From NCBI GenBank assembly GCA_030546905.1, contig JAUOPI010000023.1, forward strand, positions 1-55,927: 55,927 bases of DNA, in the 5' to 3' direction. The DNA comes from Granulosicoccaceae sp. 1_MG-2023 (GTDB lineage Bacteria > Pseudomonadota > Gammaproteobacteria > Granulosicoccales > Granulosicoccaceae). The notes beneath the pieces were generated by a model that did no database searches, was not told the DNA's origin, and worked only from the letters and a program-made list of their open reading frames with translations. Positions 36,049 through 46,100 of the stretch are shown one piece after another (the stretch's first letter is position 1; every line of letters starts with the position of its first letter). The position numbers and the translations under genes were made by a program.

Positions 36049-36076
36049 GTATTACGTTTTTCACTTTTCGTAATAC
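36049..36076. promoter_or_regulatory. NikR-type operator over the predicted transcription start
   Basis: A perfect inverted repeat, GTATTACG-N12-CGTAATAC. Written as GTATTA-N16-TAATAC, it has the exact length and layout of the E. coli NikR operator (GTATGA-N16-TCATAC), and each half-site differs by one symmetrical base. It covers roughly -3 to +25 of the predicted sigma-54 transcript and ends 11 bases before the first start codon. A bound repressor would therefore block initiation. A NikR-like gene lies in the same operon. Confidence 0.8.
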
Positions 36077-36087
36077 CGAGGTCTTCG

Positions 36088-37062
36088 ATGAAGAAAACGT
36101 TTTTACCCGCAGCTCTTGTCTCCGTGCTTGCATTGTTGTCACTGCGCAGTGTCGCCGCGGAACCCCTTAAAATTGGCTACAGTGACTGGCCGGGCTGGGT
36201 GGCCTGGGAAATCGCTGTCGAGAAAGACTGGTTCAGTGAAGCCGGTGTTGACGTCGAGTTTGAATGGTTTGATTACGTCGCTTCGATGGACGCCTTCGCC
36301 GCCGGTCAGCTCGATGCGGTCACCATGACCAATGGCGATGCGCTGGTTACGGGCGCGACCGGCGCACAGAATGTCATGATCCTTATCAACGACTATTCCG
36401 CCGGCAATGACAAAGTCGTCGCCCTGCCCGGCATCGAGTCGGTACAGGATCTCAAAGGTAAAAAAGTCGGTGTGGAAATCGGTTTTGTCGGTCACCTGCT
36501 TTTACTCAACGCCCTGGAAAAAGCCGGCCTGAGCGAAGCCGATGTTGAACTGGTCAATGTACCGACCAACGAAACCCCGCAGGTGCTCGCTTCAGGTGAA
36601 GTCGATGCCATCGTTGCGTGGCAACCCAATTCAGGTCAGGCACTGAGCATGGTCGCCGGCTCCAACGCAATTTACACCAGCGCTGACGAACCCGGTCTGA
36701 TTTACGACGTCCTTGCAGTCAACCCGTCCAGTTTGCAGGCCAGACGCGACGATTGGAAAACAATATTGCAAGTATGGTACAAGATCGTCGACTATATAAA
36801 CGACCCTGCCACCCACGACGACGCTATCTCGATCATGGCTTCACGCGTCGGTCTCTCGCCCGATGAATACGCCTTGTTCGTCGACGGCACCCATATCCTG
36901 AGTCTGGACGAAGCGAAGGCATTCGCTGCCAAAGGTGACGGCTTCGGCTCCCTGTACGGTTCCAGCCAGATCGCCGACGACTTCAATCTGGCCAATCAGG
37001 TCTATGACACCGCCCAGGACATAGACGCCTATATCGATACCTCGTTGATGAACGAACTGTAA
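36088..37062 (+). CDS. ABC transporter substrate-binding protein (NMT1/SsuA/TauA-like)
   Basis: A 324-residue periplasmic binding protein. A signal peptide ends at VAA (about residue 24) and is followed by [25 protein letters not shown], typical of the nitrate/sulfonate/taurine family. Two type-2 binding-fold lobes follow, with [19 protein letters not shown] near the hinge. It is first in the ten-gene operon for guanidine- or urea-like compounds, so guanidine, urea or a substituted guanidine is the likely ligand. GAGG precedes the ATG. The promoter stack (NtrC site, sigma-54, NikR-type operator) lies directly upstream. Confidence 0.9.
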   Translation: MKKTFLPAALVSVLALLSLRSVAAEPLKIGYSDWPGWVAWEIAVEKDWFSEAGVDVEFEWFDYVASMDAFAAGQLDAVTMTNGDALVTGATGAQNVMILINDYSAGNDKVVALPGIESVQDLKGKKVGVEIGFVGHLLLLNALEKAGLSEADVELVNVPTNETPQVLASGEVDAIVAWQPNSGQALSMVAGSNAIYTSADEPGLIYDVLAVNPSSLQARRDDWKTILQVWYKIVDYINDPATHDDAISIMASRVGLSPDEYALFVDGTHILSLDEAKAFAAKGDGFGSLYGSSQIADDFNLANQVYDTAQDIDAYIDTSLMNEL

Positions 37063-37075
37063 ACCGGTTGTAGTT

Positions 37076-37105
37076 CCGGTGGAGGACAAGCCTGTCCTCT
37101 GCCGG
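37076..37105 (+). other. Intercistronic hairpin after the binding-protein gene
   Basis: GAGGACA-agcc-TGTCCTC forms a perfect seven-base-pair stem, extended by flanking CCGG/CCGG. It lies between the substrate-binding gene and the permease gene. There is no T-run, so it likely protects the upstream message or slows decay rather than terminating. Confidence 0.5.
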
Positions 37106-37134
37106 TCTGATTTCCTCTTATTCGGGTATTGCTG

Positions 37135-38109
37135 ATGTCACACTCGACCCCTTTACTTGCTGTACGACGAGAACTGCCGCCCCGGCAGCGGCGCTTTGTT
37201 ACGCTGCTCAGCTTTCTCTTGCCGCTGCTGCTTTGGTGCGCGGTGAGCTATGTGCCGGGGCTCTGGCAACCACTGGTCAAAATTACCGATCCCGGCAGCG
37301 TCTCTTACTTCAAGCCGGGCATGCAGATCGAGAAAGCCCTGTTCCGGCAGGAAACCGCGAAAGCCGAAGCCGCCGGCACAGCGCTGCCCGCTGGCGAACC
37401 GGCCAACCCCGTCTACTTACCGGCGCCGCACGAAGTTGCAACAGCGCTCTACACATCGTTTGTCACAGAGCCGGCCCGACGCAGCGAAAAATGGCTGCAC
37501 GAAAGCCTTTGGGAAAGCATACAGGTGATTTTCTGGGGGTTTCTGCTGTCCTCGCTGTTCGGCGTCCCGCTGGGCATACTCGCCGGTACGTTTCCGTTCT
37601 TTTCCCGCCTGATAGAGCCCTTCGTGGAATTTTTCCGCTACCTGCCGGCACCGGCCTTCGGCGCCCTGGCGGTCGCCATACTGGGTATCTATCACGCACC
37701 TAAAATTGCCATCATCTTTATCGGTACCTTCTTCCAGCAGGTGCTGATTATCGCCAACACAACACGCAAGCTTGACCCCAGCTTACTGGAAGCGGCGCAA
37801 ACCCTCGGCGCCAAAAACCGCGCGCTGGTCTTCAAAGTGGTGGTACCGGGAATTTTACCCGAGCTGTACCGGGACATGCGTATTCTGCTCGGCTGGGCCT
37901 GGACCTATCTGATCGTCGCCGAGCTGATCGGCACAAGCTCCGGTATCACCTGGTTTATCACCCAGCAAGCCCGTTACAAAAACTTCGACAATGTGTTCGC
38001 CGCCATCATCATTATCGGCATCATCGGTCTGGCGAGCGATCTGTTACTGGCCGCCCTGGGCAAACGACTCTTCCCCTGGGACAAACAAAGTAAAGGAGAC
38101 CGCGCATGA
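37135..38109 (+). CDS. ABC transporter permease (nitrate/sulfonate/taurine type)
   Basis: A 324-residue inner-membrane permease. The first helix ([19 protein letters not shown]) is followed by an unusually long periplasmic loop of about 75 residues. The SsuC/TauC-like core then has five helices with the EAA loop [25 protein letters not shown]. It forms the channel for the substrate bound by the preceding protein. ATG at 37135 is preferred to TTG 37129. The end overlaps the ATPase start (ATGA). The extra loop is seen in some NtrB/ThiX-like permeases and may dock the binding protein. Confidence 0.9.
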   Translation: MSHSTPLLAVRRELPPRQRRFVTLLSFLLPLLLWCAVSYVPGLWQPLVKITDPGSVSYFKPGMQIEKALFRQETAKAEAAGTALPAGEPANPVYLPAPHEVATALYTSFVTEPARRSEKWLHESLWESIQVIFWGFLLSSLFGVPLGILAGTFPFFSRLIEPFVEFFRYLPAPAFGALAVAILGIYHAPKIAIIFIGTFFQQVLIIANTTRKLDPSLLEAAQTLGAKNRALVFKVVVPGILPELYRDMRILLGWAWTYLIVAELIGTSSGITWFITQQARYKNFDNVFAAIIIIGIIGLASDLLLAALGKRLFPWDKQSKGDRA

Positions 38110-39020
38110 CCGCTGCAGCCGGCAACAAAGATTACCTGCAACAAAGCGAGGCCGTGCGCGAACGCTTTGAGCGCCTCAAGCAACGTCCTGTCACCTTGGA
38201 AGTGCGCGGCTTGCATAAACAGTTTCAGGGCAGTGAAGGCCCGGTGACGGCGCTGCGCAATATCAATTTCAAAACCCATCAAAGGGAATTTGTCTGTGTC
38301 ATCGGCCCTTCCGGCTGTGGCAAGTCGACACTGATCCGCATTCTGGCCGGTCTGGAAAGCGCCACTGAAGGCCAGGTGCTGCTTGACGACAAACCTGTCT
38401 ACGGCCCGGGCCCGGACCGCGGCATGGTATTTCAGGGCTATACCCTGTTTCCCTGGCTGACAGTGAAAAAGAATGTCATGTTCGGCCTGCTGCAGAGCGG
38501 TGCGCCACGTGCAAGAGCGGAAAGCGAAGCCCTGCAATGGATTGATCTGGTCGGGCTGAGCCGCTTTGCTGATCATTACCCGCATCAGCTCTCAGGCGGC
38601 ATGAAACAACGCGTCGCCATTGCCCGGGCACTGGCCAATCAGCCGCGCATCCTGCTGATGGACGAACCTTTCGGCGCGCTTGACGCACAAACCCGCGCCA
38701 AAATGCAGTCCTATCTGATGGACATCTGGCAGCATATCGATATCACAGTGCTGTTTATTACCCATGACCTCGATGAGGCGGTCTATCTCGCCGACCGCAT
38801 TCTGGTCCTCAAAGCCCATCCCGGCGAAGTGCAGGAACTGATCGAAGTCCCTGTCCCGCAACCGCGCTCGCCTGAGCAACGCCTGAGCCCCGAGTTTATC
38901 GCGACAAAGCAACGCCTCGAGGAGCTCATCCACCCGCCGGGGAGCGAAGAAGACAACAGCGATCATCTCGATATGGTGCGTCTGGTACCGCTCGACAGCG
39001 AAGTAAGGAGCGTCCTGTAA
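38106..39020 (+). CDS. ABC transporter ATP-binding protein
   Basis: A 304-residue ABC ATPase of the nitrate/sulfonate/taurine group. It has Walker A ([14 protein letters not shown]), the Q-loop ([12 protein letters not shown]), the signature [15 protein letters not shown], Walker B ([13 protein letters not shown]) and the switch region [15 protein letters not shown]. The first 25 residues ([15 protein letters not shown]) form a short helix before the core. It drives the importer made of the two preceding gene products. Its stop codon overlaps the start of the creatininase-family gene by one base. Confidence 0.92.
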   Translation: MTAAAGNKDYLQQSEAVRERFERLKQRPVTLEVRGLHKQFQGSEGPVTALRNINFKTHQREFVCVIGPSGCGKSTLIRILAGLESATEGQVLLDDKPVYGPGPDRGMVFQGYTLFPWLTVKKNVMFGLLQSGAPRARAESEALQWIDLVGLSRFADHYPHQLSGGMKQRVAIARALANQPRILLMDEPFGALDAQTRAKMQSYLMDIWQHIDITVLFITHDLDEAVYLADRILVLKAHPGEVQELIEVPVPQPRSPEQRLSPEFIATKQRLEELIHPPGSEEDNSDHLDMVRLVPLDSEVRSVL

Positions 39021-39805
39021 TGAACGACTGGTATAGCCTGACCTGGGAAGAGATCGGCGCACTGCCGCGCTCCGGCATGGACACCGCGCTGCTGCCGATC
39101 GGCGCCACCGAGCAGCACGGGCCGCATATGGGCTGCGGCATGGATGCCGAGATCGGCCTGCATTTAAGCCGCGCCGTGGCTGAAGAAACCGGAATTGCAT
39201 TATTACCGGTACTTCCCTACGGCTGCTCCATAGGCCATTCACAACGCTGGCCGGGCACAATCGCGCTGCAACCGAAAACCCTGATTGATGTGGTCAAGGA
39301 TATAGGAGACTGGATTTACGCCTCCGGTTTCCGGCGTCTTTTCCTGCTCAACACCCATGTCACCAATGCCGCGCCCCTGCGCTGCGCGCTGGAGATGCTA
39401 CGCGCCGAACACGATGATCTGATGATCGCGCTGGTGAACTCGCCGACCCTCAGCGAACGTGTGCGCGAACGGCATTTCCATGACGGTGACGACTGGCACG
39501 CCAACGAGGCGGAGACCTCGCTGATGCTGGCCCTGAACCCGGCTATGGTGCGCACGGATAAACTTCAGGACGCCGATGATCCGGACCGGACCGACGACTG
39601 TGTGTTCTCGCATCCGGTCAACCGGACCAGTCTGAACGGCGTGACCGGCTGCCCCGCGCAGGCCAGTGCCGAACGTGGCGCTGAACTGTTTGCCTGGATG
39701 GTTGAAGACTTCGCCGCGCTCATACGCCGCGGCATGCAGGAACAGCCCCCGTTGGCGCACAGCTATTACGACAGCGTCTACGACACGCCGAACGCGACTG
39801 AATAA
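39020..39805 (+). CDS. Creatininase family protein
   Basis: A 261-residue amidohydrolase of the creatininase/MftE/ArfB fold. The two-metal site is visible as Glu31 and His33 (TEQHGPHMG), Asp42 (GMDAE) and Glu165 in WHANEAETS. The usual NGHGGN loop is replaced by NTHVTN, which keeps the metal-binding His113 but changes its surroundings. The enzyme should open a cyclic amide or hydrolyse a small amide or guanidino compound; creatinine itself is only one option. Its place in the operon between transport and GlnT suggests it prepares the imported compound or a variant of it. Confidence 0.82.
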   Translation: MNDWYSLTWEEIGALPRSGMDTALLPIGATEQHGPHMGCGMDAEIGLHLSRAVAEETGIALLPVLPYGCSIGHSQRWPGTIALQPKTLIDVVKDIGDWIYASGFRRLFLLNTHVTNAAPLRCALEMLRAEHDDLMIALVNSPTLSERVRERHFHDGDDWHANEAETSLMLALNPAMVRTDKLQDADDPDRTDDCVFSHPVNRTSLNGVTGCPAQASAERGAELFAWMVEDFAALIRRGMQEQPPLAHSYYDSVYDTPNATE

Positions 39806-39817
39806 CAGAGGTAATGC

Positions 39818-41179
39818 ATGAAATCCCCGGAAGAAATCCAGAAAATACAGGCCGATCTGCGCGCCCGCGGCATCAAATACTGCATGGGTGTATACGTCGA
39901 TATCCACGGCGTCCCCAAAGGCAAGGTCGTGCCGCTCGATCATCTGCCGCAAATGGCCAAGGGGTCAGAGCTGTATACCGGTTATGCACTGGATGGGTTG
40001 GGCCAGGCTCCGAATGATGATGAAATCGCGTCCGTACCGGATCTGGATCACATCATACAACTGCCCTGGCAACCGGAAGTGGCCTGGATGCCGGCCGACA
40101 ACACGCTGTACGGCAAGCCCTATCTGCTCAACACCCGCAGCGCACTGAAAGCCATGCTGGACAAGGCTGCGGACATGGGCTTTGGCATGAATCTCGGTAT
40201 TGAGGCCGAAGTCTTTCTGCTAAGACGCAATGAAGACGGCACACTGAGCGTACCGGACCCGGAAGACAAACTTAAAAAGCCTTGCTACGACACACGCAGT
40301 CTGATGCACAACTTCAGCTGGGTCGACCGCATGGTCAGCAGCATGAATGAGCTGGGCTGGGATGTGTATTCCTTCGATCACGAAGATGCAAACGGACAGT
40401 TTGAGTTCGATTTTGCCTACAGTGACGCCCTGACCTCCTGTGACCGTTTTACCTTTCTGCGTACCATGGCCAAAGAGTACGCCCGTGAGGAAGGGCTGAT
40501 CGCGACCTTTATGCCCAAACCTTTCGCTGACAAAACCGGCAACGGCGCACACTTTAATATGTCGCTCTACGACCCGGACAGCGGCAAAAATCTGTTTGCC
40601 TGCGATCCGGCTGACGACCCCAAAGGACTGGGGCTGACACCGCTGGGATATCAGTTTATCGCCGGCATTCTCAAACACGGCAAAGCGCTGTGCGCGGCCT
40701 TCGCCCCCACCGTCAACAGTTACAAGCGTCTCGTGCGCCAGGGCGACATGCCTTACTTCACCTGGGCCCCGGTCTTTAACTCCTTCGGCTCAAACAACCG
40801 TACCAACGCCATCCGCGTGCCCATGGGCGGCGGTCGTTGTGAGTCACGAAACGCCGACGGCGCAGTCAATCCCTATCTCGCTGCAACCCTGGCACTGGCC
40901 GCCGGGCTTGAGGGAATACGTGAAGGTCTCGACCCCGGCATGCCGCAGGAAGACAACCTGTACGAACTCAGCGAGGCCGAACGTGCCGGGCGCAATATCG
41001 ACTTCCTGCCACGTACGCTGGCCGAAGCGATCGATTGTTTTGAAGCCGATCCCTTTGTAACCGAAACGCTGGGCCGGGCCCTGCGTGATGAGTTTATCCG
41101 CTACAAACGCGAAGAGTGGAATGCCTGGCACCTGTCAGTCAGTCCCTGGGAAACCGAACGTTACAGCCACCTCTTCTGA
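39818..41179 (+). CDS. glnT: Glutamine synthetase GlnT-type (type III glutamate-ammonia ligase)
   Basis: A 453-residue member of the glutamine synthetase superfamily in the GlnT branch. It has the N-terminal [15 protein letters not shown], the catalytic glutamates in [10 protein letters not shown] and [12 protein letters not shown], the ATP loop in [20 protein letters not shown], the substrate arginines in [12 protein letters not shown], and [16 protein letters not shown]. It most likely joins ammonia (or another amine) to glutamate, capturing nitrogen set free by allophanate hydrolase at the end of the operon. It lies 12 bases after the creatininase-family gene. It is distinct from the PuuA-type enzyme at 5.4 kb. 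Confidence 0.87.
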   Translation: MKSPEEIQKIQADLRARGIKYCMGVYVDIHGVPKGKVVPLDHLPQMAKGSELYTGYALDGLGQAPNDDEIASVPDLDHIIQLPWQPEVAWMPADNTLYGKPYLLNTRSALKAMLDKAADMGFGMNLGIEAEVFLLRRNEDGTLSVPDPEDKLKKPCYDTRSLMHNFSWVDRMVSSMNELGWDVYSFDHEDANGQFEFDFAYSDALTSCDRFTFLRTMAKEYAREEGLIATFMPKPFADKTGNGAHFNMSLYDPDSGKNLFACDPADDPKGLGLTPLGYQFIAGILKHGKALCAAFAPTVNSYKRLVRQGDMPYFTWAPVFNSFGSNNRTNAIRVPMGGGRCESRNADGAVNPYLAATLALAAGLEGIREGLDPGMPQEDNLYELSEAERAGRNIDFLPRTLAEAIDCFEADPFVTETLGRALRDEFIRYKREEWNAWHLSVSPWETERYSHLF

Positions 41180-41202
41180 TTTCAGTAAAGGCAAACACAG
41201 CA

Positions 41203-41670
41203 ATGGCAAAAGCAACACCCATGACACGGATCAGCGTCTCCTTATCGGAAACACTGGCCGCTGAACTGGACAAGATGGTCGAAGCGCGCGGCTTCAGCAG
41301 CCGCTCGCAGGCAATCGCCGACATGATCAATCAGCAACTGACCGAACACCGGGTCGAAGTGGGCCGGGACATCATGGCCGGCACAATCAATCTGGTCTAC
41401 GACCATGAGGTGCCAGGCGTGCAAAAACAACTGGCAGACCTGCAATCGCAGTATATCGACGAGGTCATCAGCGTACTCAATATCAATCTGGAGCAGCACC
41501 GCATCATGTCAGTGATTCTGGTGCAGGGGCCGGCTGATTCGCTGAAACGGATCTCAGACAAGATGATTACCTGCCGCGGTGTCATCAGCGGCAAGCTCAT
41601 GATGACCACCGCGATTATGCCGCCGATTCACCCCATGCCGGCGGAAACGATCACAAGCGAAAAAGGATAA
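41203..41670 (+). CDS. NikR-like ribbon-helix-helix regulator lacking the nickel site
   Basis: A 155-residue protein with the two-domain NikR layout: an N-terminal ribbon-helix-helix (about 8-50) and a C-terminal ACT-like domain (about 60-140). The DNA-contact strand TRISVSL keeps Arg9, Ser11 and Ser13, equivalent to Arg3, Thr5 and Thr7 in E. coli NikR. An ungapped alignment with E. coli NikR (from memory, offset six residues) puts Ser82, Asn93, Asn95 and Ile101 at the four nickel-ligand positions His76, His87, His89 and Cys95. None can bind nickel in the usual way. Conserved fold residues such as VYDHE and RGV remain. It probably represses this operon through the NikR-type operator, sensing a pathway compound. 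ATG 41221 is an alternative start. Confidence 0.85.
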   Translation: MAKATPMTRISVSLSETLAAELDKMVEARGFSSRSQAIADMINQQLTEHRVEVGRDIMAGTINLVYDHEVPGVQKQLADLQSQYIDEVISVLNINLEQHRIMSVILVQGPADSLKRISDKMITCRGVISGKLMMTTAIMPPIHPMPAETITSEKG

Positions 41671-41674
41671 AGCA

Positions 41675-42400
41675 ATGGAAAAACCGAGCTACACCACCAC
41701 GGTTGCTCCCGGCGCACACTGGTCTTTGCGCCTGCGCCGGGGCACCCTGATGCAATTAACTGACATCAGTGGCGGCGCCAACTGCGGCATGATTTTCTAC
41801 AACCCCGAGAATCTGCTCGAACGCTATAACGCGCCCGACACCCTCAAGTGTCAGCACACTTTCAAGCTCACACGCGGCAACTGCCTGTATTCGGATATGG
41901 GGCGTATTTTTGCCTCGATTGTGCAGGATGACAGCGGCTGGCACGAAAGCATATGCGGCAACAGCCGTGCCGATCTGGTGGCAGAGCGCTGGGGCAAACG
42001 TCATTACCAGAGCGACCGTAACCAATGGCATCAAAACGGTCACGATGCGTTCCTGGTTGAGATGGCCAAATACGGCCTGGGCCCGGCCGATATGCCGTCC
42101 AATATCAATTTTTTCAGCAAAGTCACCAGCGACGACGCAGGCCGGATCAGTCTTGTAAAAGGACACAGCAAGCCCGGCGACAGTGTCACACTGCGTTTTG
42201 AAATGGACACGCTGGTTATGCTGCATACCTGCCCGCACCCCCTGGATCTCAGCGCAAGCTATCCCGCGCAGCCGGTGCGCATTGATCTCGGCATCGCCGC
42301 CCCGGTAAGCGATGACGACTATTGCCTGAATTTTCGCCCGGAAAACCGCCGTGGCTTTGAGAATAACGCCTTGTACTACCTGGGAGCCCCTTCATGCTGA
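41675..42400 (+). CDS. Carboxyguanidine deiminase subunit (urea carboxylase-associated protein 2, DUF1989)
   Basis: A 241-residue DUF1989 protein of the larger type found next to urea carboxylase genes (UAAP2). Typical segments are [44 protein letters not shown] and LHTCPHPLD. In Pseudomonas syringae such a pair forms the heterodimeric carboxyguanidine deiminase (CgdAB), which converts carboxyguanidine to allophanate and ammonia. The neighbouring DUF1989 gene is the partner, and their ends overlap by seven bases. Older annotations call these proteins aminomethyltransferase-like or urea carboxylase-associated. The paired arrangement with carboxylase and allophanate hydrolase supports the guanidine route. 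Confidence 0.85.
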   Translation: MEKPSYTTTVAPGAHWSLRLRRGTLMQLTDISGGANCGMIFYNPENLLERYNAPDTLKCQHTFKLTRGNCLYSDMGRIFASIVQDDSGWHESICGNSRADLVAERWGKRHYQSDRNQWHQNGHDAFLVEMAKYGLGPADMPSNINFFSKVTSDDAGRISLVKGHSKPGDSVTLRFEMDTLVMLHTCPHPLDLSASYPAQPVRIDLGIAAPVSDDDYCLNFRPENRRGFENNALYYLGAPSC

Positions 42401-43032
42401 CCGAAAGCCCGCGCCAAAGCGCAGATGCAATCTCACGCACAATCGTCGATGCCGGCGACTACTACATTGGAGTGGTCCTGGCCGGCCAGACCGTTCGCCT
42501 GCTTGACCTGAAGGGCAATCAGGCCGCCGACACGCTGTTTTACAACGCTGCCGACCCGAGCGAACACTACAGCGCCATGGACACCATACGTGAACAAGGC
42601 AATGTCTACCTCAGCACCGGCAGCCAACTGCGCTCAAGCGAAAACAACATCATGCTGGAAATTGTCGCCGACACCTGCGGCCGGCACGACACGCTCGGCG
42701 GCGCCTGTGCGACCGAAAGCAATACCGTGCGCTATGACACGGAAAAACGCTACATGCATGCCTGCCGCGACAGCTGGATGCTGGCCATCACGGAAAACCC
42801 CGACTATGGCCTCAGCAAAAAGGACATCAGCCACAACATCAATTTTTTCATGAATGTACCGGTCACCGCAGAAGGCGGTCTGACCTTCGAGGACGGCATA
42901 TCCGCACCGGGCAAATACGTCGAACTGACTGCCAAAATGGATGTCATCATGCTGATCTCCAACTGCCCGCAGTTAAACAATCCGTGTAACGGCTATAACC
43001 CGACCCCGATTGAAGTCCTGATCTGGCAATAA
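42394..43032 (+). CDS. Carboxyguanidine deiminase subunit (urea carboxylase-associated protein 1, DUF1989)
   Basis: A 212-residue DUF1989 protein, the smaller partner (UAAP1). It has [66 protein letters not shown] and a C-terminal [21 protein letters not shown], characteristic of this branch. It is homologous to the preceding gene product, as expected of heterodimer subunits that arose by duplication. The start overlaps the end of the upstream gene. Three conserved cysteines and several His/Asp residues could build the metal-dependent deiminase site. An 89-base gap separates it from the carboxylase gene. Confidence 0.86.
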   Translation: MLTESPRQSADAISRTIVDAGDYYIGVVLAGQTVRLLDLKGNQAADTLFYNAADPSEHYSAMDTIREQGNVYLSTGSQLRSSENNIMLEIVADTCGRHDTLGGACATESNTVRYDTEKRYMHACRDSWMLAITENPDYGLSKKDISHNINFFMNVPVTAEGGLTFEDGISAPGKYVELTAKMDVIMLISNCPQLNNPCNGYNPTPIEVLIWQ

Positions 43033-43121
43033 GCCCGGAATAAACCAAGTCCGGTTCTGGACGACCTTAACCGGCAAGAATCACAGCGGGACGACCCGCA
43101 AATACAAACAGGCAAGTACAC

Positions 43122-46100
43122 ATGTTTAATAAAGTCCTGATTGCCAACCGTGGTGCCATCGCAACACGCATCATTCGCACACTGAAGGAGATGAACATCC
43201 GAGCGGTCGTGGTCTACGCCGAATGCGACCGCAACAGCCTGCATGTACGCGAAGCAGACGAGGCCTACAGCCTTGGCGAGGGAAACGCTGCAGACACCTA
43301 TCTCAATACGGAAAAACTGCTGTCGATCGCACTTGAATGCGGTGCTCAGGCCATCCATCCCGGCTATGGTTTTCTCAGTGAGAATGCCGAATTTGTCGAG
43401 CGCTGCGACCAGTCCGGTCTGTGTTTTATCGGCCCGACGGCCGACCAGATCCGCGCCTTCGGTCTCAAACACCGGGCCCGCGAACTGGCTATCGCCGCCG
43501 GCGTGCCGCTGCTGCCGGGCACAGATCTGCTGCGCTCGCTTGACGAGGCCGTCGCCGCAGCCGCTGATATCGGCTATCCGGTCATGCTCAAAACCACCGC
43601 CGGCGGTGGCGGCATCGGCATGTCGCTGTGCGATGACGAAGCGGCCCTGCGCGAGGCCTTTGAGAGCGTCCGCCGGCTCGGTGCCAATAACTTTGCCGAC
43701 GACGGCGTCTTCCTCGAAAAATACATCGCCCGCGCCCGGCATATTGAAGTGCAGGTGATCGGTGACGGTCAGGGCATGGCACTGGCGCTCGGTGAGCGGG
43801 ACTGCTCGGCACAACGACGCAATCAGAAAGTCGTGGAAGAATGCCCGGCTCCCGGGCTCAGCGACGCCACCCGTACACAACTGCGCGAAACCGCCGAATC
43901 CCTGCTGAGCCGCATCCAATACCGCAACGCCGGCACCGTCGAGTTCATTATGGACACGGACACAGGTGCGTTTTACTTTCTCGAGGTCAATACCCGTCTG
44001 CAGGTCGAACACGGAGTAACCGAAGAAGTCTACGGTGTTGATCTGGTGCGCTGGATGCTGCAGGTGGCAGCCGGCACACCGCCGGACTTCGCGCAGCTAC
44101 GTCAGCCCCTGCAGGCGCACGGTCACGCGATTCAGGTCCGCGTCTACGCCGAGGACCCCTACCATAATTTCCGCCCGGCGCCCGGCCTGCTCAGCGACGT
44201 GCGTTTCCCCGAAGGCGACGGCATCCGCATCGATCACTGGATCGAGTCCGGCATCGAAGTACCGCCTTATTTCGACCCGATGCTGGCCAAGATCATCGTA
44301 CATGCCGGCGACCGCGCAGCGGCACTGAGCAAACTGGCCGATACCCTGGCTAACACCGGAATCTACGGCACGCCCACCAATCTGGACTACCTGCGGGCAC
44401 TCTGCGACGATCCTGTGCTGCACCAAGCCGGTATGACCACCACCTATCTTAACCGTTTTCACTGGCAACCCTGCCGTATCGACGTACTGCAAGCCGGCAC
44501 CCAAACCACGGTACAGGACTATCCGGGACGCAGCGGCTATTGGGATGTGGGCGTTCCACCATCCGGTGCCTTCGACCATCTGGCATTCCGGCTCGGCAAC
44601 CGACTGCTCGGCAACCCGCAGGAGTGCGCCGGGCTGGAGATGGTGATATCCGGGCCGCACTTGCTGTTTTCTTCAGCATCACGGATTGTGATCAGCGGTG
44701 CGCCCATCGAAGCGACCCTGGATGACAAACCGCTGGCGATGAACACCGTGCACCCGGTCAGCGCCGGCAGCACACTGAAGCTGGGCAAGATAGAAGGGCC
44801 CGGAGCGCGCGCCTATCTCAGCATCGTCGGCGGGATTCAATGTCCTCCCTACCTCGGCTCACGCAGCACCTTCACGCTCGGCCAGTTCGGCGGCCACAAC
44901 GGCCGTGCCCTGCAAACCGGTGATGTGCTGCATATTACCGCCGATGAGACGACCAGCGACTGCAGCGCCAGCCTGCCCGAGGGGCTTTATCCCGCGCCCA
45001 CCGGAACCCACGAGTTGCGCGTGATCTACGGCCCGCACGGTGCGCCGGATTTCTTTACCGACAAGGATATCGCGACGTTCTTCGCCACCGACTGGGAAGT
45101 GCACTACAACTCCAGCCGCACCGGTATCCGGCTGATCGGCCCGAAACCCGAGTGGGCACGCAAGGACGGTGGCGAAGCAGGACTGCATCCGAGCAATCTG
45201 CATGACAATGCCTACGCCTTCGGCACAGTCGACTTTACCGGTGACATGCCTGTTATTCTCGGCCCGGACGGCCCGTCGCTCGGCGGCTTTGTCTGTCCCG
45301 CGACCGTTATCACCGCAGATCTCTGGAAACTCGGTCAGCTGCGCGCCGGCGACAAATTGCGTTTTGTACCGGTCAGCATCGCCGATGCCGTGGCGGCCGA
45401 ACAGGCCCAGCTCAAGTCCATCGAGACGCTCGAACCGCAAGCACAGCACTGCACGGCAATCGCGCCGCACAGCCCGGTATTGCATACCCTGCCCGCGGCC
45501 GGGTTTAACGACGAGATTACGCTGCGCGCCGCCGGCGATCATTTTCTGCTGATCGAATACGGCGATATGACACTGGATATACGCCTGCGTTTCCGTGCCC
45601 ACGCACTCTGGCAATGGTTACAGGACAATCCCCTGGCGGGGCTGCGCGAGCTTACCCCGGGGATTCGCTCCCTGCAGGTTCATTTCGACAGCCAGCGGCT
45701 CTCGCATCAGACACTGATCGCGCACATCACCGAAGGTGAAAACGCGCTCTCCCGGCAACTCGACAGCCTCACCGTGCCCTCGCGTATCGTCTACCTGCCA
45801 TTGTCCTGGGACGATGAGGCCTGCCGTCAGGCGATCGAGAAATACGATCAATCGGTGCGCAAAAACGCGCCCTGGTGTCCCAGCAATCTGGAGTTTATCC
45901 GCCGCATCAACGGCCTCGACAGCATCGACGACGTCAAGGCCATACTGTTTGATGCATCCTATCTGGTCATGGGGCTGGGCGACGTCTATCTCGGAGCTCC
46001 CGTGGCCACACCGGTCGATCCCCGGCACCGGCTGGTCACAACAAAATACAACCCCGCAAGAACCTGGACAGCAGAAAACTCCGTCGGCATCGGTGGCTCC

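Noticed and set aside
43033-43121. Riboswitch or separate promoter before the carboxylase gene
   Set aside because: The 89-base gap has only small GC hairpins and none of the conserved guanidine riboswitch blocks, and no convincing promoter. I treat the carboxylase as part of the upstream operon.
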